Shown one piece after another: positions 1-5,378 of a stretch of 5,707 nucleotides of DNA (its first letter is position 1; each line of letters opens with the position of its first letter). The DNA lies in the NCBI GenBank assembly GCA_028682985.1, contig JAJRAE010000218.1:1-5707 (forward strand), written 5' to 3'. Made by a program: the position numbers and the translations under genes. Source of the DNA: Methanobacterium sp. (GTDB lineage Archaea; Methanobacteriota; Methanobacteria; Methanobacteriales; Methanobacteriaceae). The notes beneath the pieces are model-generated. The model made no database searches and had not been told where the DNA came from. It was given only the letters and a program-made list of their open reading frames with translations.

Positions 1-29
1 TTATTTAATTATAAATAAAATTAATTTAA

Positions 30-38
30 TTTTTTTTT
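30..38 (+). terminator. T9 tract, possible terminator of an upstream plus-strand gene
   Basis: Nine consecutive T residues lie in very AT-rich DNA near the left edge. Archaeal RNA polymerase can terminate on U-rich tracts without a hairpin, so this could end a plus-strand gene lying left of the window. No such gene is visible here, so the assignment is weak; it may only be low-complexity intergenic DNA. Confidence 0.25.
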
Positions 39-87
39 AATGAAAATTATTATGAAACAGAATTTATTTTGAGAAATCTTAATAAGC

Positions 88-103
88 ACTATTTTAAAAT
101 AGT
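88..103. promoter_or_regulatory. Perfect 16-bp palindrome upstream of the PIG-L gene
   Basis: ACTATTTTAAAATAGT equals its own reverse complement over all 16 bases. It ends 64 bp before the preferred ATG of the PIG-L gene. Its core, ATTTTAAAAT, resembles an archaeal TATA box, and a start site about 25 bp downstream would give a leader of about 40 nt. It could therefore be the promoter, an operator for a dimeric repressor overlapping the promoter, or both. It is also followed by T5 (103-107), so a short terminator hairpin for an upstream gene is an alternative. AT-only composition apart from the two outer C/G pairs limits its significance. Confidence 0.4.
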
Positions 104-167
104 TTTTCTATAGAGAATTCAGTCAATTCTATTGAAAATAAATTTTATCTTTATCAACAGGGATTCC

Positions 168-1487
168 ATGCTTAAGAAAAAATATTACCTATCTATAATA
201 CTTTTAATTGTTTGTGTATTGTTCATTTCGATTTCAGTCATAGAATATCCTGTCAATTCAGTTAAAACCAATAATTCTTCCTTTATAGAATCCCAGGATA
301 AAGTTCTTGTGGTGGCGCCCCATCCTGATGATGAGGCTATTGCCTGTGCCGGAGTTATCCGATACTGTACTGAGAGAAATATATCAGTGAAGATAGTGGT
401 TTTAACCGACGGATACTTAAGCGCTAGCCCGATGATAAGACATGATGAAACCGTATCTGCAATGGAACTGTTAGGAGTCAAAAAAGATGACATAATTTTC
501 CTGGGATATCGAGATGGAACCCTTCCCAGTCTTTTAAATAAGAACTGGGAATCTGGCAATCCCTACAATTTATCAGGGAACATTAAAAGTGAATACAATT
601 TTTCTTACAAACAAAACAGTACCTATAGTGGTGACAATTTATACAGTAATCTGGAGGAAATAATTAGTAAATTCCAGCCCACTATCATATTCTACCCGGA
701 TTCTGAGGATGAACAGATTGATCACTGGGCTGGGAACGCTTTCACTGAATATGTTATGGCTAAGACCAACTATCAGGGAGCTGGTTATACCTATATTGTT
801 CATAACCCTCCTGATTGGCCTTCACCCCGCACATATAATCCTGAGATGGGCTTAACAGCACCTGAAGAACTTACTGACTTAGGATATAACTGGGTTTACT
901 TCCCGCTGAACCAGTATCAGCAAAGGTTAAAAGAATCAGCTTTCAATCTCTACTCTTCACAGATAAAGAATACATCCTTTGTACGTTCATTCATTAGGAA
1001 AAATGAGATATTCGCCACCGATCAGATGGTACAAATAAACAGCACCCCATCCAGCCAAAGGGATATGATTAGAGTTATTCAGGAGCCCACCAAAAAGGAA
1101 CATGGTAAAAGTTCAATTCGCACCAGGGAAATAAAGTCAGCTGATTTCAGTCTGGATAATGAAAGCGCCTGGTTATCCATAAATACCCGGAACAACATCT
1201 CAATGAACACCATATACGAGGTGCACATTTTGTATTTGGACAACCATAACTGGGGTAGAATTGATGTAAAGATATATGATGGAATATTGTATTATCAGAA
1301 ATTCCAGGATGAAGGCTACGACAACCAGTCTGAGAAGGTGGAAATAGAAGGAAACCAGATAAAACTAAAAATACCATCAGAAGCCTTTAAAGATATCAAT
1401 TCTTTCTTGATTAGTGCAGATATCATAAGTGGAAATACATTGATAGACTGGACAGGCTGGCGCAGGGTTGAGATTGTAGGAAAATAA
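168..1487 (+). CDS. Membrane-anchored PIG-L family deacetylase with extra C-terminal region
   Basis: This encodes a 439-residue PIG-L (LmbE-like) deacetylase, a zinc-dependent family that mostly removes acetyl groups from N-acetylglucosamine-type sugars. The zinc-binding APHPDDE motif is at residues 50-56 (H52, D54, D55), followed by TDG (80-82), RHDE (91-94), LGYRDG (112-117) and DH (185-186), which probably supplies the third zinc ligand. The N-terminus is MLKKK followed by a hydrophobic stretch at about residues 6-25: a signal anchor that would place the enzyme outside the membrane. The catalytic domain spans about 43-290. Residues from about 310 to 439 form a further region with several Trp and beta-like alternation that I do not recognise; it may bind glycan. 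The frame is open back to a TTG at 132, but that codon has no Shine-Dalgarno sequence, whereas the ATG at 168 follows AGGGA (159-163) and puts the lysines directly before the anchor. The substrate is unknown; a surface glycan or pseudomurein sugar is plausible. It converges on rtcA. Confidence 0.88.
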   Translation: MLKKKYYLSIILLIVCVLFISISVIEYPVNSVKTNNSSFIESQDKVLVVAPHPDDEAIACAGVIRYCTERNISVKIVVLTDGYLSASPMIRHDETVSAMELLGVKKDDIIFLGYRDGTLPSLLNKNWESGNPYNLSGNIKSEYNFSYKQNSTYSGDNLYSNLEEIISKFQPTIIFYPDSEDEQIDHWAGNAFTEYVMAKTNYQGAGYTYIVHNPPDWPSPRTYNPEMGLTAPEELTDLGYNWVYFPLNQYQQRLKESAFNLYSSQIKNTSFVRSFIRKNEIFATDQMVQINSTPSSQRDMIRVIQEPTKKEHGKSSIRTREIKSADFSLDNESAWLSINTRNNISMNTIYEVHILYLDNHNWGRIDVKIYDGILYYQKFQDEGYDNQSEKVEIEGNQIKLKIPSEAFKDINSFLISADIISGNTLIDWTGWRRVEIVGK

Positions 1488-1528
1488 CTAAAATGGATTA
1501 ATTTTTTATTAAAACTTTTCATTTGCTT
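1488..1528. terminator. Convergent 41-bp gap with T6 tract
   Basis: The gap separates the stop codons of two converging genes. It holds a T6 tract (1502-1507) flanked by TTAAT and ATTAA, which can pair around the T-rich loop. The tract suits termination of the plus-strand PIG-L transcript. The minus-strand reading is less T-rich (runs of four), so the rtcA transcript may end inside or beyond the PIG-L 3' end. Confidence 0.45.
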
Positions 1529-2572
1529 TTAATCTACCGTTAATAAGGCAGGATTATTAAGTTTACCAGTGACCTCAAATTTTCTCCCGGTTATTTTCTC
1601 TGCAACATAAATATTGGTAAGAGTGTGTTGTGTTAATTCCGCGGTTTTAATTCTTGAATTACCTGCCAGAGCCATGTAGGGAATGATCTGATCTCCCATA
1701 TATCGGTCCAGTGCACATCTATGTTTTATAACATTTAATATATCCAAGGAAGCTTCTTCACCCACAATTTCTGCTTTTTTACCTGGTTTTCCCAGTGAAC
1801 TACCACCGATCCTACTATTATTCCTTCCTTCAGGTGATGTTTCCTCTGCTTCTGTCCAGAGAACTATTCCAGATCCAGGACCTAAACCTGTATTTGAATG
1901 TTGTACTTCTATATCGGCATGGTATCCATGTTCTTCAAGTAAATCACGAGCTGCTCGGGCTTGTCTAATGGCCACGTGTTCCGGGAGTTTAACTGCATGG
2001 GATATTCCTCGAATCCTATCCGCCTTTAAATCAGATAAATTAAATGGTTTTATTCTCTTTACTGGATCTATGTGGACCTCGATTATACCGCCCCCTTTTG
2101 GGTAGTAACCTCTCTGGATCAGCTCCATTTCCATATTCAAACCCAAGGATCTTAAAATGGGCTGAGTAACATTGGCCAGATAATCAAATGGAGGAGACCA
2201 CCGCACATCAGTTCCTCCCCGCAAGGTTAGTTTCACCGGTTTTTTAGTAAAGGCAGCAGGTATGAGAAAGCTCTGCAGAACCAGTGTTGTGCTACCTGCT
2301 GTTTTAATATCAATATTATATTCACCGCCATCAAGCTCATGGGGTTTAAATATGATCTCTGTGGAGGCCATCTCCAACCCCTCATAGGAGGCGCTGCTTA
2401 GCTGTGCCACAGATTTTAGGGCGTTCAGGTGCTGGGCCATCAAACCTGGTTTGGGTCTTTTAGATCGTATATTATTGACCTTAATGGGTTTACCGGTTAC
2501 TGCTGATAATGCGGCCGCTATACGTAGAAGAGCTCCTCCACCTTCCCCATGGGATCCATCTATTTCAATCAT
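1529..2572 (-). CDS. rtcA: RNA 3'-terminal phosphate cyclase
   Basis: This 347-residue protein converts an RNA 3'-phosphate into a 2',3'-cyclic phosphate using ATP, through an enzyme-AMP and then an RNA-adenylate intermediate (known for the family). The N-terminal IDGSHGEGGGALLR (4-17) and the signature RGYYPKGGG (154-162) are both present, as is RGGTDVRWSPP (118-128). H316 in TQHTLTNI matches the histidine that becomes adenylylated in active RtcA, so this should be a true cyclase and not an inactive Rcl1-type relative. The segment IGGSSLGKPGKKAEIVGEEA (255-274) is typical, with a slightly long linker just before it (244-254). The length is normal for archaea. The start ATG follows GGATGG at about 10 nt, a modest ribosome site. 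It is the last of three minus-strand genes, 71 bp after the PLP enzyme gene. Cytoplasmic; no signal peptide or membrane segment. Confidence 0.95.
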   Translation of the reverse strand: MIEIDGSHGEGGGALLRIAAALSAVTGKPIKVNNIRSKRPKPGLMAQHLNALKSVAQLSSASYEGLEMASTEIIFKPHELDGGEYNIDIKTAGSTTLVLQSFLIPAAFTKKPVKLTLRGGTDVRWSPPFDYLANVTQPILRSLGLNMEMELIQRGYYPKGGGIIEVHIDPVKRIKPFNLSDLKADRIRGISHAVKLPEHVAIRQARAARDLLEEHGYHADIEVQHSNTGLGPGSGIVLWTEAEETSPEGRNNSRIGGSSLGKPGKKAEIVGEEASLDILNVIKHRCALDRYMGDQIIPYMALAGNSRIKTAELTQHTLTNIYVAEKITGRKFEVTGKLNNPALLTVD

Positions 2573-2643
2573 AGCTTATTATCCATCCAGATTTTTATTA
2601 AAAATAGTATATCAATTAAAAAATATCAAATCCAAATATAATA
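2573..2643 (-). promoter_or_regulatory. Spacer before rtcA with hairpin, U-tract and TATA-like box
   Basis: On the minus strand this 71-bp spacer contains, in order, a T6 run (2618-2623), a TATA-like GATATACTA (about 2604-2612), a dyad ATTTTT/AAAAAT with a 3-base loop (2591-2605), and a GGATGG ribosome site. The T6 run could partly stop transcripts of the PLP gene, and the TATA-like box could give rtcA its own promoter with a leader of roughly 10 nt. Read-through from upstream is equally possible, so the three-gene operon is unproven. Confidence 0.3.
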
Positions 2644-3792
2644 CTATTCAAACAAGATTTCCTTACATAAATTAGTATTTAAAATCACTTTTCTAAGCTC
2701 ATTAAAGGACTTTTCTAAAGCATGAATGATAGTCTTGTTGTCCATTCTCTCAGCATCTCGGGAGGCCATGTCCAGTCTGATGGTGGGTGATGCTCCGGGC
2801 ATTCCCACTGCAGGTATGGTTACAATGTTATGGTTGCGTAGAAGAATCATGGCCAGAACACCAGATACATCTGATGGTTTTAAGGATGTTTCAACATCTT
2901 TTAGTTTATCCATCAAATCATCTGCCTGTAGCATTATCCCGGTAGGTGTTTCCTTCACCAGAAATTTGTCCTGTAATTCCTTGTATAGCTCTTTTTTTCT
3001 TGAAATTGAATTATTTATCCTTTCTGGATTGTAATTTTCAAGTGCCCTTACAATACCTGCTATTAGGGGTGGCTGGGCTTCCAGTCCAAATTGGTGTGCC
3101 TTGGTTTTAACCAGATCTACCAGTCCAGCTTTTCCCGACATTAATCCAGCTCGGGGTCCGTCCATTAATTTGTCAGTGCTGGTTATCGCCAGATCCGCAC
3201 CCATATCCAGGGCCCGGGGCTGATGATAGACAACGGTTCTTAGTCTGGCTCCAGATGCATCATCCACCAGGACCGGTACTTGCTGTTTATGAGCTGCATC
3301 TATTATCTCCCGGAATTCTGATTCGCCTATAACATGATGGTCCATGGTGGAAGCAGTTATAATCACCAGATCTGTTTTTTCACTTACTTTAAGCTGGGAT
3401 AATTTGGTTATTTCTCTATTTTCTGCTCCTAATAGCTTTAAGCTTAGTGGTATGGATGGATGTGAGGGTAACTGGGGCAGGTAGTGTACTGTTTCTCCTC
3501 CTGGTTTTACCAGGGCCAGAATGCTTGCCAGTAACCCCGAACTGGTTCTGTTTAGAGCTAATACTTTTTCTCCTCCCAGGTGTTCTATTCCCAGTGGATG
3601 TAGTTTTTCTTCAAAAATAGCGGGACCTGCATAGGTCTCCAGGAGATTGATATCATTCTTTTTAAGGGGGAAACCTCCGGATAATCCAGTGAGGTCGTAT
3701 AGATTTTGTCTGTTCTTTTTAACCTTTGAATTTATGATCTTTAGGGCTGCTTCCCTTCTTTTAGATTCCATTAAGGGGGAATTCAATAGCAT
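2644..3792 (-). CDS. SelA-like pyridoxal phosphate-dependent enzyme (TIGR03576 / MTH_1914 type)
   Basis: This 382-residue fold-type I PLP enzyme resembles bacterial selenocysteine synthase SelA. The clearest match is STDKLMDGPRAGL (205-217), the counterpart of the SelA block SGDKLLGGPQAG, in which K208 would form the Schiff base with PLP. VDDASG (176-181) supplies the Asp expected to pair with the PLP ring nitrogen, and NRTSSGLLAS (81-90) fits the phosphate-binding region. Methanogens make selenocysteine through SepSecS, and a studied archaeal SelA homologue (MJ0158) was reported not to act as a selenocysteine synthase, so the reaction is unknown. I chose the first ATG because GGGGAG (3804-3809) lies upstream, although its 11-nt spacing is long; the ATG at residue 8 has no ribosome site. 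The gene lies 60 bp after the NYN gene and 71 bp before rtcA. Cytoplasmic; no membrane segment. Confidence 0.85.
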   Translation of the reverse strand: MLLNSPLMESKRREAALKIINSKVKKNRQNLYDLTGLSGGFPLKKNDINLLETYAGPAIFEEKLHPLGIEHLGGEKVLALNRTSSGLLASILALVKPGGETVHYLPQLPSHPSIPLSLKLLGAENREITKLSQLKVSEKTDLVIITASTMDHHVIGESEFREIIDAAHKQQVPVLVDDASGARLRTVVYHQPRALDMGADLAITSTDKLMDGPRAGLMSGKAGLVDLVKTKAHQFGLEAQPPLIAGIVRALENYNPERINNSISRKKELYKELQDKFLVKETPTGIMLQADDLMDKLKDVETSLKPSDVSGVLAMILLRNHNIVTIPAVGMPGASPTIRLDMASRDAERMDNKTIIHALEKSFNELRKVILNTNLCKEILFE

Positions 3793-3852
3793 AAAATCTT
3801 TTACTCCCCTAAAAAATTTTAGAAGTTTAATTTATGTAAATATGAATCAGTA
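3793..3852 (-). promoter_or_regulatory. 60-bp spacer between the NYN and PLP genes, with RBS and dyad
   Basis: On the minus strand it carries a ribosome site, GGGGAG (3804-3809), 11 nt before the PLP-gene ATG. Directly upstream and sharing one base is an AT-rich dyad with arms CTAAAA and TTTTAG around two bases (3809-3822). The dyad touches the ribosome site and could modulate translation or weakly terminate, but its stem is only six mostly A-T pairs. No convincing separate promoter is seen, which favours co-transcription with the NYN gene. Confidence 0.3.
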
Positions 3853-4383
3853 TCAATGCTTTGATTCTTTTTTGGACTTTTTATCGTTTTGGTTGTTGTT
3901 TTCTTCTTCTGATTTAAGTATGATGGCATTGTCAGCTGAGTTCTGCAGTGCTGCACTGAATCCCGGCTCTGCCCCAATTACAATGGTTTCCTTACCATTT
4001 TCTTTGGCCTTATTTATTATGGGGAGGAAGTCCGCGTCCCGAGTCATGAGGGCTATGACATCGATGTTTGGGTTATAGATGAGTTCCATGGCTTCTACTG
4101 CCATATAAACATCTGTATCTCCTGCCACTACGATTGGGGTAAATCCCTGGTTTACTATGGCTTCTATTAATTTGTCTGATGCATATTGATTTAAAAGGAC
4201 TTTTCCTACCCTCATATCACCATATTCTGATATTATTTTCCTTACCAGGTCAAGGTTAAGTCGGAATTCTTTTCTTAACATGTTAGGCCCATCTACTAGT
4301 AGGCCTATGTTCTTTCCTCCGGATTCACCTCTTCTCAGTGGTATATAATCCTTTAAAGAACTTAATCTTTCAAAGCTGCGCAT
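3853..4383 (-). CDS. NYN-domain (PIN-like/LabA-type) protein, TIGR00288 family, putative RNase
   Basis: This encodes a 176-residue NYN-domain protein. NYN is a PIN-like metal-dependent nuclease fold, usually acting on RNA. The acidic site is well preserved: GLLVDGPNM (27-35, with D31 and N34), AGDTDVYM (87-94, with D91) and LMTRDADFLP (112-121, with D116 and D118), so activity is expected. Alternating beta strands and helices run through about residue 156. The last 20 residues are a low-complexity tail of Lys, Glu, Asn and Gln, possibly an RNA- or partner-binding extension. The ATG is set by a strong ribosome site, GGAGGAT (4388-4394), 4 nt upstream. It leads the three-gene minus-strand cluster with the PLP enzyme and rtcA, after a 376-bp upstream gap that probably holds its promoter. 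The substrate is unknown. Cytoplasmic; no signal or membrane segment. Confidence 0.88.
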   Translation of the reverse strand: MRSFERLSSLKDYIPLRRGESGGKNIGLLVDGPNMLRKEFRLNLDLVRKIISEYGDMRVGKVLLNQYASDKLIEAIVNQGFTPIVVAGDTDVYMAVEAMELIYNPNIDVIALMTRDADFLPIINKAKENGKETIVIGAEPGFSAALQNSADNAIILKSEEENNNQNDKKSKKESKH

Positions 4384-4387
4384 TGTA

Positions 4388-4394
4388 ATCCTCC
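4388..4394 (-). promoter_or_regulatory. Ribosome binding site of the NYN gene
   Basis: On the minus strand this reads GGAGGAT and ends 4 nt before the ATG. It is a strong match to the anti-Shine-Dalgarno of archaeal 16S rRNA and fixes the start of the NYN protein. Confidence 0.75.
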
Positions 4395-4433
4395 GTTAAT
4401 ATGGCAAATATCGTTGTTAAGAGTGGAAATCAG

Positions 4434-4447
4434 GATCTTGTTAGATC
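4434..4447. promoter_or_regulatory. GATCT/AGATC dyad upstream of the NYN gene
   Basis: Two perfect 5-bp arms, GATCT and AGATC, flank a 4-base loop, 51-64 bp upstream of the NYN start. If the proximal TATA-like ATTAAATAATT (within about 4459-4470, minus strand) is used, the transcription start would fall in or beside this dyad. It could be an operator or a short hairpin at the 5' end of the message. The arms are short, so chance is possible. Confidence 0.3.
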
Positions 4448-4458
4448 GATATTATTCT

Positions 4459-4535
4459 AATTATTTAATACAAAAAAACAAATATTCATGACCTATTTAT
4501 GGGTTTAAACAAGATTATAAATTATTTAATACAAA
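4459..4535. repeat. 16-bp direct repeat, two copies 61 bp apart
   Basis: AATTATTTAATACAAA occurs at 4459-4474 and again, identical, at 4520-4535. On the minus strand each copy reads TTTGTATTAAATAATT and includes a TATA-like core, so the pair may be a duplicated promoter or regulator site ahead of the NYN gene. The proximal copy would give a leader of about 50-60 nt. An exact 16-base match is more than expected by chance even in such AT-rich DNA, but no function is shown. Confidence 0.5.
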
Positions 4536-4738
4536 GACTGATAATAAAGGCTTTTAATATTCGTTTATTTGTTTATTAAACTTTAATTATCCTATTTCCA
4601 CTATATTTATTTACTAATATATTATGATTTTATAGGTATATTAAATCTTTTATAAAAATTTGATAAAATGTAAATTCAGGTAAAAAGAAGAGTTATATCC
4701 ATTTAATTTCTTATAAAAATATGAATGGAGTGCTTTAT

Positions 4739-4744
4739 AAAAAA
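4739..4744 (-). terminator. U6 tract after the 112-residue gene
   Basis: The minus-strand transcript would carry six U residues 15 nt after the stop codon of the gene ending at 4760. This fits an archaeal U-tract terminator without a strong hairpin. The tract is short, so termination may be partial or spread further into the gap. Confidence 0.35.
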
Positions 4745-4759
4745 GTAGGAAGTATTTTT

Positions 4760-5098
4760 TTATTCTATTTCTAGGGAAAAAGAATCTTTAAACAATTCCT
4801 TAACAATGCTGAAGTCTTCTGTTTCCAGGCCAGCTATGGTAACATCATCAGCATCTCTGATGTAGTATTCTGCATCTACAATTTCTCCGGAATCATTCAT
4901 ATAGAGAAACAAACCATCTGAGTATTTACCTGGTTTACCAGAGGTGAAGAATACCTCAAACCTTATAAGCACCTCAGATCCCAGGATGCCGTTTTCCATC
5001 TCCAGACGCTTGTTATCGTCCTTTAGAGCTTCTTTAAATTGATTCATGCGTAACTGAAGTTCATCTTTAATAAGTGCAGATTTTTCCTTTTTTGCCAT
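4760..5098 (-). CDS. Hypothetical 112-residue acidic soluble protein
   Basis: I do not recognise the family. The protein begins MAKKEKSA and has a highly charged, probably helical first third (about residues 3-37), followed by alternating hydrophobic segments that suggest a small beta or alpha/beta domain (VLIRFEVFF at 43-51, GLFLYM at 62-67, AEYYIRD at 76-82) and an acidic C-terminus ending in SLEIE. There is no signal peptide, membrane segment, Cys or His, so a metal site of the usual type is unlikely. The gene is supported by a good ribosome site, AGGTGGT (5104-5110), 5 nt before the ATG, by a balanced protein composition, and by a TATA-like box about 70 bp upstream. Gaps of 376 and 280 bp on either side suggest it is transcribed alone. 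Its context gives no clear function. Confidence 0.75.
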   Translation of the reverse strand: MAKKEKSALIKDELQLRMNQFKEALKDDNKRLEMENGILGSEVLIRFEVFFTSGKPGKYSDGLFLYMNDSGEIVDAEYYIRDADDVTIAGLETEDFSIVKELFKDSFSLEIE

Positions 5099-5103
5099 AA
5101 TAA

Positions 5104-5110
5104 ACCACCT
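5104..5110 (-). promoter_or_regulatory. Ribosome binding site of the 112-residue gene
   Basis: On the minus strand this reads AGGTGGT, 5 nt before the ATG. It is a good archaeal Shine-Dalgarno match and the main evidence that this small unrecognised gene is real and starts here. Confidence 0.7.
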
Positions 5111-5167
5111 TTCATTTAGAGAATCTTTTCTTATGGTTAATTCAATTATTCACTTCTTATTATTTGG

Positions 5168-5176
5168 TTTTATATC
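5168..5176 (-). promoter_or_regulatory. Candidate TATA box for the 112-residue gene
   Basis: On the minus strand this reads GATATAAAA, preceded by an A-rich stretch that could serve as a BRE. It lies about 70 bp before the ATG, so a start site about 25 bp downstream would give a leader of nearly 50 nt. The surroundings are so AT-rich that other TATA-like sequences compete. Confidence 0.35.
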
Positions 5177-5310
5177 TAAATATTTTTTTATTATTGTTTA
5201 ACAGAATATTCACATCTTGTAATCTTTGTTACTAAGATTTAAACTCTTTAAACTAGAGTTACTTTTTCTATTAAATTATAATGTATTATTTACTTTTAAA
5301 GATTTTGTCT

Positions 5311-5324
5311 AAAAATAAAAAAAA
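5311..5324 (-). terminator. U-rich terminator candidate after the DUF6282-type gene
   Basis: The minus-strand transcript would carry U8, an A, then U5, about 55 nt after the stop codon at 5379. This is the strongest U-tract in the window and fits archaeal intrinsic termination of the hydrolase transcript. It also argues that the next gene to the left has its own promoter. Confidence 0.5.
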
Positions 5325-5378
5325 TTTCCTCCAAACCTATACCTTTTTTCATATATACTTATTTTTTGATTGTGAATT

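Larger units (their letters stand above)
4384..4759. other. 376-bp AT-rich gene-free gap
   Basis: No gene could be supported on either strand. The gap contains the NYN-gene ribosome site and probable promoter at its left end, a 14-bp dyad, a 16-bp direct repeat, three copies of TTATAAAAA on the plus strand (4650-4658, 4711-4719, 4735-4743), and a U-tract after the 112-residue gene at its right end. A short plus-strand frame from the ATG at 4721 gives 17 codons with no ribosome site. A small RNA cannot be excluded or shown by eye. Confidence 0.7.

Noticed and set aside
185..559. Minus-strand open frame of 124 codons opposite the PIG-L gene
   Set aside because: It lies wholly antisense to the conserved zinc-motif region of PIG-L, and its translation resembles no protein I know.
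1147..1522. Two overlapping minus-strand open frames opposite the PIG-L 3' end
   Set aside because: Both are antisense to the PIG-L coding region, overlap each other and have biased, non-protein-like composition.
2451..3034. Plus-strand open frames opposite the starts or ends of rtcA and the PLP gene
   Set aside because: They mirror conserved coding sequence (the GEGGG block of RtcA and the C-terminus of the PLP enzyme) and have no convincing start signals.
3647..4078. Plus-strand 143-codon open frame with hydrophobic translation
   Set aside because: It is antisense to the PLP gene start and the conserved TRDAD region of the NYN gene. The Phe/Leu/Ser-rich translation is what Lys/Glu-rich coding DNA gives when read backwards.
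4384..4759. CRISPR array or mobile-element terminal repeats in the gap
   Set aside because: Only one 16-bp pair and short AT-rich words repeat. There are no regularly spaced repeats with unique spacers, no transposase and no target-site duplication.
4721..4774. Plus-strand mini-frame of 17 codons starting at the ATG at 4721
   Set aside because: It has no ribosome site, overlaps the 3' end of the opposing gene and is too short to support.
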